Notes: generated from the sequence alone by a model not told the origin. DNA of 64,000 bases from Pseudomonas moorei (GCF_008801475.1 NZ_VZPP01000001.1:124001-188000), one strand, 5' to 3'; shown: positions 1 to 8,532, numbered from the stretch's first letter. Program-made: numbers and translations.

Positions 1-603
1 CTGGCCGATGACGCCGAGGGCATTCGTACAAGGTTGATGCATTCGTCCTATTCGCGTCTGCCATTGATTCGTGACGGTGCCGTGGATGAGCCGCTGGGCT
101 TCGTGCACAAGAAGGAACTGCTGAAGGAATACCTGGCCGGTAACGAGCCTGATCTTGCGCATCTGGCGCGCCAGACCATCAACTTGCTGGACAGTTATTC
201 GATCCTCAATGCCCTGGAGCAGATGCGCAAGGCATCGACCCACATCGCCTTTGTGGTCAATGAATTCGGGGATTTCGTCGGCGTGCTGACCATGACCGAC
301 ATTCTGGAGTCGATTGCCGGCGAGTTACCCGATGCCAGCGAAATCGAAGGCCCGGATGTGCTCCAGGACAATGGCGGGTTTGTGGTCAGTGGCGCCTTGA
401 ACCTGGCGCGGGTGCGGCAACGCACAGGATTTGCCGCGCCACCGACGGACGACTATCAAACCCTCGCCGGATTGGTGATGAGCTTGTTGGATCGCCTGCC
501 GATGATCGGTGACAGCCATGAGTGGCAGGGCTGGCGCATGACCGTCCTCAAGGTCGAAGAGCGGCGGGTGACGCGAGTGTTTCTGGCGCGTGTCGACGGG
601 TGA
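1..603 (+). CDS. CBS-pair / CorC-HlyC domain membrane protein, C-terminal part
   Basis: The reading frame is open from the first base, so the N-terminus lies outside the window. About 200 residues are visible. Residues ~15-95 form a CBS-domain pair (a 'SRLPLIRD' strand, then 'THIAFVVNEFGDFVGVLT'), which binds adenine nucleotides in this family. Residues ~115-200 match the small CorC/HlyC transporter-associated domain, with its 'DDYQTLAGLVM' and 'WRMTVLKVEERRVTRVFL' segments. In pseudomonads this tail occurs on inner-membrane proteins with either a TerC-like or a DUF21/CNNM membrane part. Which one applies here cannot be decided from the fragment. Ion transport or tolerance is the family role, and the substrate is unknown. 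Confidence 0.8.
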   Translation: MADDAEGIRTRLMHSSYSRLPLIRDGAVDEPLGFVHKKELLKEYLAGNEPDLAHLARQTINLLDSYSILNALEQMRKASTHIAFVVNEFGDFVGVLTMTDILESIAGELPDASEIEGPDVLQDNGGFVVSGALNLARVRQRTGFAAPPTDDYQTLAGLVMSLLDRLPMIGDSHEWQGWRMTVLKVEERRVTRVFLARVDG

Positions 604-639
604 TGTTGGGGCGGGCCCGAGGGCACTGCGCTGGCATAT

Positions 640-676
640 CCGTGCCTACAGGCTGTTGATGTATCTGTAGGCACGG
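640..676. repeat. 12-bp perfect inverted repeat (hairpin) after the CBS gene
   Basis: Arms CCGTGCCTACAG / CTGTAGGCACGG are separated by 13 nt, about 37 nt after the stop codon. It could be a transcription terminator without a long T-run or a REP-type palindrome. Its 'cctacag' arm resembles the ends of other REP units in the window. Confidence 0.6.
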
Positions 677-736
677 CTTGACCGATGAGGCCCAGATGTC
701 GTGGCGGTGTTCACTCCGTGTCGGTCTGTTGGCGTG

Positions 737-1468
737 TTACTTGTCGCCTGGCAAAACAGTCTGGGTCACCGGGTAGGCGAACGATTCTTCGTTAATGTTT
801 ACCGTCGCATAAACGGTTTGCGCCTCTCCGGGTTTGAGTGGCGCAGGGACATTGGGCAAGCGGCCGATGGCTTTGCCTGGCCGCCAGTTAATAACGTTCA
901 AGCCAACAAAATGCGGCAACAGCGTTGGCGCGCGAAAGGTATCGCCCGATGGAACCGAAAAGAGGGTGGTAACGGAATTTTTAATCGGGAAGAAAATTGC
1001 ACCCGGATAGGTTCCGCATAACGGGTAGTTCGGTGTGCCGCGAACGCACTTGACCGCAGGCTCTTGCCCAACGACCAGTCTGGTAGGAGGCGAACTGATT
1101 CCATTTACAAACACCGAGAACGAAATCCCCTTGCCTGGCAGGCTCGAGAGGTTCAACTGAGTCATCGTGAAATCTCCGTTGGCAAGCGTGGTTGCCTGTC
1201 TCAGGATATCTCCGTCGCTTGTTAACGCCGTTACCATGAACGGCCCCGCCGAGTCGACGCCGACGATAGTTCCCGCAATGGATGTGTCGCTTTTGGACAG
1301 TGGCGTCGTGACACAAACTTCCGCACCGTTTTGGCCAATGTACTTTGCGCTGACGAGGCTCGCGCATTCTTCGTTTACCGTGGCAATGCTGTTGGTCTGT
1401 TCGATGTCGCAACCCGATAAAAAAGCCCCGAGTGCGGTAGTTATAAAAAACATCCTTGCTGTATTCAC
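737..1468 (-). CDS. Hypothetical lipoprotein, 243 aa
   Basis: No family recognised. A GTG start is chosen because AGGGA lies 7 nt upstream. An ATG five codons further in has AAGG directly abutting it, so it is less likely. The N-terminus is a type II signal peptide: hydrophobic FFITTALGAF followed by the lipobox LSGC, so a lipidated outer-membrane or periplasmic protein is expected. The mature part is rich in beta-prone Val/Thr/Pro segments with two short Ig-like stretches (around residues 50-110 and 150-240), plus a Cys pair around 'VKCVRGTPNYPLCG'. It stands alone between convergent and divergent neighbours, and nothing in the context suggests a role. Confidence 0.65.
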   Translation of the reverse strand: MNTARMFFITTALGAFLSGCDIEQTNSIATVNEECASLVSAKYIGQNGAEVCVTTPLSKSDTSIAGTIVGVDSAGPFMVTALTSDGDILRQATTLANGDFTMTQLNLSSLPGKGISFSVFVNGISSPPTRLVVGQEPAVKCVRGTPNYPLCGTYPGAIFFPIKNSVTTLFSVPSGDTFRAPTLLPHFVGLNVINWRPGKAIGRLPNVPAPLKPGEAQTVYATVNINEESFAYPVTQTVLPGDK

Positions 1469-1790
1469 ATTTAATTCCCTGGAGAGGCGATGTTTATAAG
1501 TGACATGCCGAGCCAGTATTTCCTCAGGGCTTGCGGGGCGTCTACTGTCAGAGTTGACAGGTTGGCAAGGGTTTTGACTGCTTGATGTACCCACCGCCCT
1601 GCCGCGTGAGTGTCGGTTTGCGTGACACGTACTGCTTCCCGCGCACTCAAACGAAGCGCATTGCCCACGACCTGTAGCCAACGGTAGCACCCGCTCGTTG
1701 AGTGACCGGGTAACGCCAGCGACGGCGTTTCCGTGCATGCCGTTGATTCAACTGAACTTTCAGTTGCACTAGGTTTTCTCTGCGAGGCTG

Positions 1791-1806
1791 TGGCACACTT
1801 TCTGCT
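1791..1806 (+). promoter_or_regulatory. Candidate sigma54 (-24/-12) promoter of the ABC-transporter operon
   Basis: TGGCAC-N5-CTGC keeps the GG-N10-GC spacing of sigma54 promoters and lies about 67 bp before the substrate-binding protein start. The -24 half is perfect and the -12 half deviates by one base (C for T). No other gene is seen in the 404-nt gap 1469-1872. Confidence 0.45.
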
Positions 1807-1831
1807 GTCTATTCCGTTGTTACATACCAAG

Positions 1832-1847
1832 TTCCGGTATAGCGGAA
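1832..1847. promoter_or_regulatory. Candidate IclR-type operator, TTCCG-N6-CGGAA
   Basis: This is a perfect 5-bp inverted repeat with a 6-nt spacer, 26-41 bp before the start codon of the importer operon. A related CCG-N6-CGG palindrome (5443-5460) precedes the iclR-type gene of the same locus, so both are plausible sites for that regulator. Confidence 0.4.
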
Positions 1848-1872
1848 TAAACATCATCCTGGAGTGCTTGCC

Positions 1873-2721
1873 ATGCATCGCCGACCTTCCTTGTTCAAAG
1901 CGTGTGTTTTTCTGTTCGCAGCCTCTGCTGCTGCCGTGGGCGTGGCCCAGGCGGCCGACAGCAAGCTCGATAGCGTTCTGGCCCGCGGCAAACTGATCGT
2001 GGGTACCGGCAGCACCAACGCGCCGTGGCACTTTCAGGGGGCGGATGGCAAGTTGCAGGGTTTCGATATCGATATCGGGCACATGATTGCCAAGGGCTTG
2101 TTCAACGATCCGAGCAAGGTTGAGTACGTGGTGCAGTCGTCCGATGCGAGGATTCCCAACCTGCTGACCGACAAGGTCGACATCAGTTGCCAGTTCATCA
2201 CCGTGACCGCCAGCCGTGCCCAGCAAGTGGCGTTCACGCTGCCGTACTACCGCGAAGGGGTTGGCCTGTTGCTGCCAGCCAATAGCAAGTACAAGGAAAT
2301 CGATGACATGAAGGCCGCCGGTGACAGCCTCACCGTGGCCGTGTTGCAAAACGTCTATGCCGAGGAATTGGTGCATCAGGCGTTGCCCAAGGCCAAGGTC
2401 GATCAGTACGACAGCGTGGACCTGATGTACCAAGCGGTGAACTCGGGCCGTGCCGACGCGGCAGCCACCGACCAGTCCTCGGTGAAATACCTGATGGTGC
2501 AAAACCCCGGTCGCTACCGCAGCCCGGCCTACGCCTGGAGCCCGCAGACCTACGCGTGTGCCGTGAAACGCGGCGATCAGGATTGGCTGAACTTCGTCAA
2601 TACCACGCTGCATGAAGCCATGACCGGTGTTGAGTTCCCGGCTTACGCGGCGTCGTTCAAGCAGTGGTTTGGTGTCGATCTGCCTACTCCGGCGATTGGC
2701 TTCCCTGTCGAATTCAAATGA
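1873..2721 (+). CDS. ABC transporter substrate-binding protein (polar amino acid / amino-sugar acid type)
   Basis: A periplasmic solute receptor of family 3 (282 aa). The ATG at 1873 is chosen because GGAG sits 8 nt upstream; an in-frame GTG at 1864 overlaps that RBS. Residues 1-28 form a Sec signal peptide ending AQA. The mature protein starts with the family pattern 'LARGKLIVGTGSTNAPWHF' and has 'GFDIDIGHMIAKGLF' and a hinge region typical of the HisJ/GlnH fold. It is the first gene of an operon with two permeases, an ATPase, RidA, an IclR regulator, a PLP dehydratase and a sugar-acid kinase. The ligand is therefore probably an amino-sugar acid or D-amino acid rather than a standard amino acid (inference). 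Confidence 0.85.
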   Translation: MHRRPSLFKACVFLFAASAAAVGVAQAADSKLDSVLARGKLIVGTGSTNAPWHFQGADGKLQGFDIDIGHMIAKGLFNDPSKVEYVVQSSDARIPNLLTDKVDISCQFITVTASRAQQVAFTLPYYREGVGLLLPANSKYKEIDDMKAAGDSLTVAVLQNVYAEELVHQALPKAKVDQYDSVDLMYQAVNSGRADAAATDQSSVKYLMVQNPGRYRSPAYAWSPQTYACAVKRGDQDWLNFVNTTLHEAMTGVEFPAYAASFKQWFGVDLPTPAIGFPVEFK

Positions 2722-2772
2722 TCCCGTGAGAGTGGGGCGCCGAAATGCGCCCCGCTCAAGGTACTGCCAACC

Positions 2773-3435
2773 ATGAACTATCAGTTGAACTTTGCCGCCG
2801 TGTGGCGCGATTTCGACACCTTGCTGGCGGGGCTCGGCCTGGGCCTCGAGCTGGCGTTGGTGTCTATCGCCATCGGTTGCGTGATCGGCCTGATGATGGC
2901 GTTTGCTTTGCTGTCGAAGCACCGCGCATTGCGGGTGCTGGCATCGGTGTATGTGACGGTGATTCGCAACACGCCGATTCTGGTGTTGATTCTGTTGATC
3001 TACTTTGCCTTGCCGAGCCTCGGTATTCGGCTGGACAAGATTCCCTCGTTCATCATCACGCTGTCGCTGTACGCCGGGGCGTATCTGACCGAAGTGTTCC
3101 GTGGCGGGCTGCTGAGCATCCCCAAGGGCCAGCGTGAAGCGGGGCTGGCGATCGGCCTGGGCGAGTGGCAGGTCAAGGCTTACGTCACCGTGCCGGTGAT
3201 GTTGCGCAATGTGTTGCCGGCCTTGTCGAACAACTTCATTTCGCTGTTCAAGGACACTTCGCTGGCCGCCGCGATTGCCGTGCCGGAGCTGACCTATTAC
3301 GCGCGCAAGATCAACGTCGAGAGCTACCGGGTGATCGAAACCTGGCTGGTGACCACGGCGCTCTATGTCGCGGCCTGTTACCTCATTGCCATAATGCTGC
3401 GTTACCTCGAGCAGCGCCTGGCGATCCGCCGATAG
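2773..3435 (+). CDS. ABC transporter permease (amino-acid type), first subunit
   Basis: Inner-membrane subunit of the same importer, 220 aa, the usual size for HisM/HisQ-type permeases. Four to five hydrophobic segments are visible. The cytoplasmic EAA loop that docks on the ATPase is clear at about residues 122-141 (EAGLAIGLGEWQVKAYVTVP). Segment 'SVYVTVIRNTPILVLILLIY' is the conserved family block before it. It lies 51 nt after the receptor gene and 8 nt before the second permease, so the heteromeric membrane pair is encoded together. Confidence 0.87.
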   Translation: MNYQLNFAAVWRDFDTLLAGLGLGLELALVSIAIGCVIGLMMAFALLSKHRALRVLASVYVTVIRNTPILVLILLIYFALPSLGIRLDKIPSFIITLSLYAGAYLTEVFRGGLLSIPKGQREAGLAIGLGEWQVKAYVTVPVMLRNVLPALSNNFISLFKDTSLAAAIAVPELTYYARKINVESYRVIETWLVTTALYVAACYLIAIMLRYLEQRLAIRR

Positions 3436-3443
3436 GAGGCCCC

Positions 3444-4106
3444 ATGTACGAATCCCCCAGTTGGTTGCATGAGTTGTGGGTCGCGCGGGAAGTGCTGTGG
3501 CAAGGCTTTCTGACCAGTGTTCAGGTATCGGCCCTGGCGATCTTGCTCGGCACGGTGGTTGGCGTATTCGCCGGTCTGGTGTTGACCTACGGCAGGTTCT
3601 GGATGCGCGCGCCGTTTCGTTTCTACGTGGACGTGATTCGCGGTACCCCGGTGTTTGTGCTGGTGCTGGCCTGCTTCTATATGGCGCCGGCGCTGGGCTG
3701 GCAGATCAGCGCGTTTCAGGCAGGTGCACTAGGCCTGACGCTGTTTTGCGGTTCCCACGTCGCCGAGATCGTGCGCGGTGCACTGCAAGCATTGCCCCGT
3801 GGGCAGATGGAAGCGAGCAAGGCCATCGGCCTGACGTTCTATCAGGCCCTCGGTTACGTGCTATTGCCCCAGGCACTGCGGCAAATCCTGCCGACCTGGG
3901 TCAACTCGTCCACCGAGATCGTCAAGGCCTCGACGCTGCTGTCGGTGATCGGCGTGGCCGAATTGCTGCTCAGCACCCAGCAGATCATCGCCCGGACCTT
4001 CATGACCCTGGAGTTTTACCTGTTCGCCGGTTTTCTGTTTTTTGTCATCAACTACGGCATCGAATTACTCGGCCGGCACATTGAAAAGCGGGTGGCCCTG
4101 CCATGA
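3444..4106 (+). CDS. ABC transporter permease (amino-acid type), second subunit
   Basis: Partner permease of 220 aa. The start ATG at 3444 follows TAGGAGG with 4 nt spacing, which excludes the longer upstream frame. The block '[19 protein letters not shown]' and an EAA loop at ~123-142 ([20 protein letters not shown]) identify the family. Its stop codon overlaps the ATPase start by 4 nt (ATGA), which suggests translational coupling. Confidence 0.87.
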   Translation: MYESPSWLHELWVAREVLWQGFLTSVQVSALAILLGTVVGVFAGLVLTYGRFWMRAPFRFYVDVIRGTPVFVLVLACFYMAPALGWQISAFQAGALGLTLFCGSHVAEIVRGALQALPRGQMEASKAIGLTFYQALGYVLLPQALRQILPTWVNSSTEIVKASTLLSVIGVAELLLSTQQIIARTFMTLEFYLFAGFLFFVINYGIELLGRHIEKRVALP

Positions 4107-4900
4107 CTCAAGTACAACAATCCAACGTCCCGAGCGGACAGCCTCTGCTGGACATTCGCGGCCTGCACAAACAATACGGCCCGCTGGAAGTGCTCAAGGG
4201 CGTCGACCTGACGATGCAGCGCGGCAACGTGGTCACGCTGATCGGCTCCAGCGGCTCGGGCAAGACCACGCTGCTGCGCTGCGTGAACATGCTTGAAGAC
4301 TTTCAGGGTGGGCAGATCATGCTCGACGGCGAATCCATCGGGTATGACGAGGTCAATGGCAAACGCATCCGCCACCCGGAAAAAGTCATCGCCCGTCATC
4401 GCGCCATGACTGGCATGGCTTTCCAGCAATTCAACCTGTTCCCGCACCTCACCGCGTTGCAAAACGTCACCCTGGGCTTGCTCAAGGTGAAAAAACTGCA
4501 CAAGGACGAGGCCGTGGCGCTGGCGGAAAAATGGCTGGAACGCGTCGGTTTGCTGGAACGTCGCGATCACTATCCTGGCCAGCTGTCCGGCGGTCAGCAG
4601 CAGCGCGTGGCGATTGCCCGGGCGATTGCGATGAACCCGAGCCTGATGCTGTTCGACGAAGTGACTTCGGCGCTGGACCCGGAGCTGGTTGGCGAAGTGC
4701 TCAACGTCATCAAGGGTCTGGCCGAAGACGGCATGACCATGCTGCTGGTGACCCACGAAATGCGCTTCGCGTTCGAAGTCTCGGACAAGATCGTGTTCAT
4801 GAATCAGGGGCGCATCGAAGAGCAGGGGCCGCCCAAGGAACTGTTCGAGCGTCCGAAATCGCCACGCCTGGCGGAATTCCTCAAGAACACGCGCTTTTAA
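4103..4900 (+). CDS. ABC transporter ATP-binding protein (amino-acid type)
   Basis: Energy-coupling ATPase of 265 aa. Visible motifs are Walker [10 protein letters not shown]-loop '[13 protein letters not shown]', signature LSGGQQQR, Walker B '[14 protein letters not shown]' and switch His in 'LLVTHEM'. All catalytic residues are present. The residue after the Walker B Glu is Val rather than the commoner Pro, which does not affect catalysis in the family. The extra stretch '[14 protein letters not shown]' between Walker A and the Q-loop is typical of the GlnQ/HisP subgroup. It forms one importer with the three preceding genes. Confidence 0.9.
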   Translation: MTQVQQSNVPSGQPLLDIRGLHKQYGPLEVLKGVDLTMQRGNVVTLIGSSGSGKTTLLRCVNMLEDFQGGQIMLDGESIGYDEVNGKRIRHPEKVIARHRAMTGMAFQQFNLFPHLTALQNVTLGLLKVKKLHKDEAVALAEKWLERVGLLERRDHYPGQLSGGQQQRVAIARAIAMNPSLMLFDEVTSALDPELVGEVLNVIKGLAEDGMTMLLVTHEMRFAFEVSDKIVFMNQGRIEEQGPPKELFERPKSPRLAEFLKNTRF

Positions 4901-4930
4901 ACATTCGATTTTCAATCAGGAGAAACACTC

Positions 4931-5320
4931 ATGAGCATTACTCGTTACGGCACCGGCAGCACCGCCGCTGGCGGTCAGCCTCGCCCGTTCGCCCGAGCCG
5001 TTGAAGCCGATGGCTGGCTGCACGTTTCCGGGCAGGTGCCGGCGGTGGATGGCGAGATCATCACCGGCGGCATCGTCGAGCAGACCCACCAGACCATGAA
5101 GAACCTGATCGCGATTCTGCAAGAGGCCGGTTATGGCCTGGAAGATGTGGTGCGTGCTGGCGTGTGGCTGGAGGACCCGCGGGATTTCACCAGTTTCAAC
5201 AAGGTCTTCTCCGAGTACTTCAAACCCGAACACGCCCCGGCCCGGGCCTGCGTGCAGGCGAACATGATGGTCGACTGCAAGGTCGAGATCGACTGCATCG
5301 CGTACAAGAAAAAGGCATGA
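4931..5320 (+). CDS. RidA/YjgF family enamine/imine deaminase
   Basis: A small cytosolic trimer-forming protein of 129 aa. Family landmarks are 'GWLHVSGQVPAV', 'QTHQTMKNLIAILQEAG' and the C-terminal 'RACVQANMMVDCKVEIDCIA' core; the Arg of 'PARACVQ' is the conserved residue that binds the carboxylate of the substrate. RidA proteins hydrolyse the 2-aminoacrylate-like enamines and imines released by PLP dehydratases. Here it sits in one operon with exactly such a PLP enzyme (6296-7513), so it probably finishes the deamination reaction. AGGAG lies 6 nt before the ATG. Confidence 0.9.
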   Translation: MSITRYGTGSTAAGGQPRPFARAVEADGWLHVSGQVPAVDGEIITGGIVEQTHQTMKNLIAILQEAGYGLEDVVRAGVWLEDPRDFTSFNKVFSEYFKPEHAPARACVQANMMVDCKVEIDCIAYKKKA

Positions 5321-5334
5321 ATCGAGTCGCGCCC

Positions 5335-5431
5335 ATCGCGGGCAAGCCACGCTCCCACAGGCTCTGCAGGCTGGCACAGATTGCAGATACACCATCAACA
5401 CCTGTGGGAGCTGGCTTGCCAGCGAAGACGG
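5335..5431. repeat. REP-type palindrome pair
   Basis: Two inverted copies of the pseudomonad REP motif (GCAAGCCACGCTCCCACAG and CTGTGGGAGCTGGCTTGCC) are separated by about 40 nt. They form a large stem-loop between ridA and the iclR-type gene. Confidence 0.8.
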
Positions 5432-5442
5432 CCTAACAGTCG

Positions 5443-5460
5443 TTACCGCACTCTCGGTAA
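5443..5460. promoter_or_regulatory. Candidate IclR-type operator, TTACCG-N6-CGGTAA
   Basis: This is a perfect 6-bp inverted repeat with a 6-nt spacer, 32-49 bp before the iclR-type start codon. It shares the CCG-N6-CGG core with the palindrome at 1832-1847 before the importer operon. Autoregulation is inferred. Confidence 0.4.
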
Positions 5461-5491
5461 ACTCCCGGCACTTTGAATGGGAACCACTGAC

Positions 5492-6256
5492 ATGACCGAA
5501 GACACCATCAAACGCCGGGCGCGCGGTCTGGACCGGGCGTTCGACATCCTCGATTTCCTCAAGGAGATCGGCCAGCCCCTGCGACCGAATGAAATCGCCA
5601 GTGGCATCGGCAGCCCCAAATCCACGGTCTACGAACTGGTGGCCTCGTTGCTGGAGCGACGGATTCTGGAGCCGGTGGGCAAGGACGGTCACGTTTACCT
5701 CGGGCGCCAGCTGTACTTTCTCGGACAGGCGCATCTGCGCCATTTCGACCTGACCCGCGAGGCCGATCACGCCTTGCAGGAAATCGTCAGCCAAACCCAT
5801 GAAACCGCGCAGATGTGCCTGCTCAACGGGCGCAAATACACTGTGGCGTTGATGAAAGAGGGGGAGCGGCATTTCCGTATCTCCTCGGACATCGGCGAAA
5901 ACGCACCGATCCCCTGGACTGCGTCCGGGCGCCTGTTGCTGGCGCACCTGAGCGACCAGGAAATCATCGATCTGATCGACCATGACGACTTCATCCTGCC
6001 CGATGGTGAACGCCTGCCGCTGGAGCAGTTTCTCAAGGAGATCCGTCAGGCCGGCATCGATGGTTTTTTCTCCTTCGATAGCGTCGCCGACACCTTTACC
6101 CATTGCTTCGCCGCGCCGGTCAAAGACCCCGGCGGCGTGGCCATCGCGACCCTGTGCATCGTCGCCCCCCGGGCCGATGCCAAGAAAAATTACGACGACT
6201 ACCGCCGGGTGCTGATCGAAAGCGCCAACAGCCTGGCCCGTCGTATCAACGAATAA
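5492..6256 (+). CDS. IclR family transcriptional regulator
   Basis: DNA-binding regulator of 254 aa. The ATG at 5492 is preferred (GGGAA 8 nt upstream) over an in-frame ATG at 5477 that lacks a clear RBS. Residues ~8-70 are the winged helix-turn-helix (LDRAFDILDFLKEIGQPLRP, then 'ASGIGSPKSTVYELVASLLER'). Residues ~80-250 are the IclR effector-binding domain with the conserved C-terminal 'AIATLCIVAP' and 'IESANSLARRINE'. It sits inside the catabolic locus and probably senses the pathway substrate or a 2-keto-3-deoxy sugar-acid intermediate. CCG-N6-CGG palindromes near 1832 and 5443 are candidate sites. Confidence 0.9.
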   Translation: MTEDTIKRRARGLDRAFDILDFLKEIGQPLRPNEIASGIGSPKSTVYELVASLLERRILEPVGKDGHVYLGRQLYFLGQAHLRHFDLTREADHALQEIVSQTHETAQMCLLNGRKYTVALMKEGERHFRISSDIGENAPIPWTASGRLLLAHLSDQEIIDLIDHDDFILPDGERLPLEQFLKEIRQAGIDGFFSFDSVADTFTHCFAAPVKDPGGVAIATLCIVAPRADAKKNYDDYRRVLIESANSLARRINE

Positions 6257-6295
6257 CAGCGGCTGCTTGCGGCCGCGAATGTGAGGAGTTCGACC

Positions 6296-7513
6296 ATGAT
6301 TACTGCCGAAAATACCGCCGCCGTGGAAAAGGGTTTTGCCCGCACGGGCGCCAGTCTTGTCCGTGACGTCAGCCTGCCCGCGCTGGTGCTGCATCGTGAA
6401 GCGCTGGAGCACAACATTCGCTGGATGCAGGATTTCGTCAGCAACAGCGGCGCCGAGCTCGCGCCCCACGGCAAGACCAGCATGACCCCGGCGCTGTTTC
6501 GTCGGCAGCTGGACGCCGGTGCCTGGGGCATTACCCTGGCCAGCGCCACGCAAACCCGCGCCGCCTATGCCCATGGTGTGCGTCGGGTGCTGATGGCCAA
6601 CCAACTGGTCGGCACACCGAACATGGCGCTGATCGCCGATCTGCTGGCCGATCCGACGTTCGACTTCTACTGCATGGTCGATCACCCGGACAACGTTGCC
6701 GACCTCGGTGCCTATTTCGCCTCGCGCGGTGTGCGCCTGAACGTGATGATCGAGTACGGCGTGGTCGGCGGGCGTTGCGGCTGCCGCAGCGAACAGGAAG
6801 TGATCGACCTGGCGAAAGCCATCGCCGCGCAACCGGCACTGGCCCTGACCGGGATCGAAGGCTATGAAGGGGTGATTCATGGTGATCACGCCATCAGCGG
6901 CATTCGCGCGTTCGCCGGTTCCCTGGTGCGCCTGGCGGTGCAGTTGCAGGACAGCGGCGCATTCGCGATCGCCAAGCCGATCATCACCGCTTCGGGCTCG
7001 GCCTGGTATGACCTGATCGCCGAGGAATTCGAAGCGCAGAACGCTGCAGGGCGCTTCCTCAGCGTGCTGCGTCCTGGCAGTTATGTCGCCCACGACCATG
7101 GCATCTACAAGGAGGCGCAATGCTGCGTACTCGACCGCCGCAGCGACCTGCACGAAGGGTTGCGCCCGGCGCTGGAAGTCTGGGCGCACGTGCAGTCGCT
7201 GCCGGAGCCGGGCTTCGCGGTGATTGCCCTGGGCAAGCGTGACGTGGCCTACGACGCCGGTTTGCCGGTGCCGTTGCTGCGTTACAAGGCCGGCGTGCTG
7301 CCCGCCAAAGGCGACGACGTGAGTGCCTGCAAGGTGACGGCGGTGATGGACCAGCATGCATTCATGACCGTGGCGCCGGGCGTCGAGTTGCGGGTAGGCG
7401 ACATCATTTCATTCGGCACTTCGCACCCGTGCCTGACGTTCGACAAGTGGCGCACGGGGTGTCTGGTGGATGAGCAATTGAACGTCATCGAAACCATGGA
7501 AACCTGTTTCTAA
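6296..7513 (+). CDS. PLP-dependent D-amino-acid dehydratase/deaminase (alanine-racemase fold, DSD1-like); possible D-glucosaminate dehydratase
   Basis: Fold-type III PLP enzyme of 405 aa. The start is set by GAGGAG 6 nt before ATG 6296. The N-terminal alanine-racemase barrel carries the Schiff-base lysine in APHGKTSMTP (about residue 60). The C-terminal D-serine-dehydratase-like domain ends with the metal-binding His-x-Cys pattern in 'FGTSHPCLTFDKW'. Family members act on D-threonine, D-serine or related D-2-amino-3-hydroxy acids. Neighbours RidA and a KDG-type kinase suggest elimination of ammonia from D-glucosaminate to give 2-keto-3-deoxygluconate. A P. fluorescens D-glucosaminate dehydratase of the D-threonine-aldolase type has been reported, as I recall. 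Substrate assignment is inference. Confidence 0.8.
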   Translation: MITAENTAAVEKGFARTGASLVRDVSLPALVLHREALEHNIRWMQDFVSNSGAELAPHGKTSMTPALFRRQLDAGAWGITLASATQTRAAYAHGVRRVLMANQLVGTPNMALIADLLADPTFDFYCMVDHPDNVADLGAYFASRGVRLNVMIEYGVVGGRCGCRSEQEVIDLAKAIAAQPALALTGIEGYEGVIHGDHAISGIRAFAGSLVRLAVQLQDSGAFAIAKPIITASGSAWYDLIAEEFEAQNAAGRFLSVLRPGSYVAHDHGIYKEAQCCVLDRRSDLHEGLRPALEVWAHVQSLPEPGFAVIALGKRDVAYDAGLPVPLLRYKAGVLPAKGDDVSACKVTAVMDQHAFMTVAPGVELRVGDIISFGTSHPCLTFDKWRTGCLVDEQLNVIETMETCF

Positions 7514-7535
7514 GGTTTGAGACTGCGCAGAGCCC

Positions 7536-7555
7536 TTCGCTGGCCTGCCAGCGAA
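7536..7555. repeat. Short palindrome (REP core) between dehydratase and kinase genes
   Basis: TTCGCTGG-N4-CCAGCGAA is a perfect 8-bp inverted repeat. It is the core of the same REP type seen at 5401 and 8562. Confidence 0.7.
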
Positions 7556-7599
7556 GAGGCCCGACCAGACAACAAAGAACACCAGAGACCCCCACAACC

Positions 7600-8532
7600 A
7601 TGAACACCCTCAACACCCTGGGTCCCCACGCCCCGCGCATCGCCCTGATCGGCGAATGCATGATCGAGCTGCAACACCGTGCAGATGGCAGCCTGCAACA
7701 GAGCTTCGGTGGCGATACCTTGAACACTGCGGTGTACCTGTCCCGAGAACTGGCCGGCGCTGGCACGGTGGACTACGTCACAGCTTTGGGCGATGACAGT
7801 TTCAGCGATGCCATGTGCCGGAGCTGGGCCGAGGAAAACATCGGCCTGGGCATGGTCCAGCGCCTGCCCGGACGTTTACCAGGGCTGTATTGCATCCAGA
7901 CCGACGCCGCTGGCGAGCGTCGTTTCCTCTATTGGCGCAATGAAGCTGCGGTGCGTGATTGCTTCACTACGCCGGCCGCCGCGCCGATCCTGGCGGCGCT
8001 TCTAGACTATGACGTGCTGTATTTCAGCGGCATTACCCTGGCGGTACTGGGCGTGAAGGGCCGGGAAAAATTGCTGGAAACCCTGATCCAGGCCCGGCAG
8101 CGCGACGCCCGAATCGTCTTCGACAACAACTACCGGCCACGGCTGTGGGGCTCGGTCGAGGAAGCGCGAGCGGCCTACCGCAGCGTGCTGCCTTATGTCG
8201 ATCTGGCGTTGTTGACCGTCGATGACGAACAGGCGCTGTTCCACTTCTCCGATTGCGCGGCGGTGTTTGACGCCTATGAGCAGATCGGCACGCCCGAAGT
8301 GGTGCTCAAGCGTGGCGCCGAGGCGTGCCTGATTCGGTGTGAGGGGGAGGCGTTCGAAGTGCCGGCGCAGAAAGTCGAGCGAGTAGTGGACACCACGGCG
8401 GCGGGGGATTCGTTCAGTGCGGCGTACCTGGCGGCGCGGCTCAAGGGCGCTAGCCCGGTCGAAGCGGCCGAGGCGGGGCACCGGTTGGCGAGTCGGGTGA
8501 TCCAGGTGCCGGGGGCGCTTATTCCAAAGTAG
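7600..8532 (+). CDS. kdgK: PfkB-family sugar kinase, probably 2-dehydro-3-deoxygluconokinase
   Basis: Ribokinase/PfkB fold kinase of 310 aa. The N-terminal strand 'IALIGECMIELQHRADGSL' and 'FGGDTLNTAVYLSREL' are characteristic of KDG kinases. The second PfkB signature DTTAAGDSFSAAYLAAR (about residues 266-282) holds the catalytic Asp and the anion hole. It would phosphorylate 2-keto-3-deoxygluconate to KDPG, feeding the Entner-Doudoroff aldolase. It is the last gene of the locus, 86 nt after the dehydratase, and supports a sugar-acid substrate for the pathway. The RBS is weak. Confidence 0.82.
   Translation: MNTLNTLGPHAPRIALIGECMIELQHRADGSLQQSFGGDTLNTAVYLSRELAGAGTVDYVTALGDDSFSDAMCRSWAEENIGLGMVQRLPGRLPGLYCIQTDAAGERRFLYWRNEAAVRDCFTTPAAAPILAALLDYDVLYFSGITLAVLGVKGREKLLETLIQARQRDARIVFDNNYRPRLWGSVEEARAAYRSVLPYVDLALLTVDDEQALFHFSDCAAVFDAYEQIGTPEVVLKRGAEACLIRCEGEAFEVPAQKVERVVDTTAAGDSFSAAYLAARLKGASPVEAAEAGHRLASRVIQVPGALIPK

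Noticed and set aside
1471-2922. 483-codon minus-strand frame
   Set aside because: Antisense to the substrate-binding protein gene. Composition is low-complexity His/Gln/Arg/Val, with no RBS or domain.
4916-7357. 813-codon open frame on the minus strand
   Set aside because: Lies antisense to ridA, iclR-type and PLP-dehydratase genes with clear protein families. His/Gln/Arg/Gly-rich translation typical of high-GC shadow frames.
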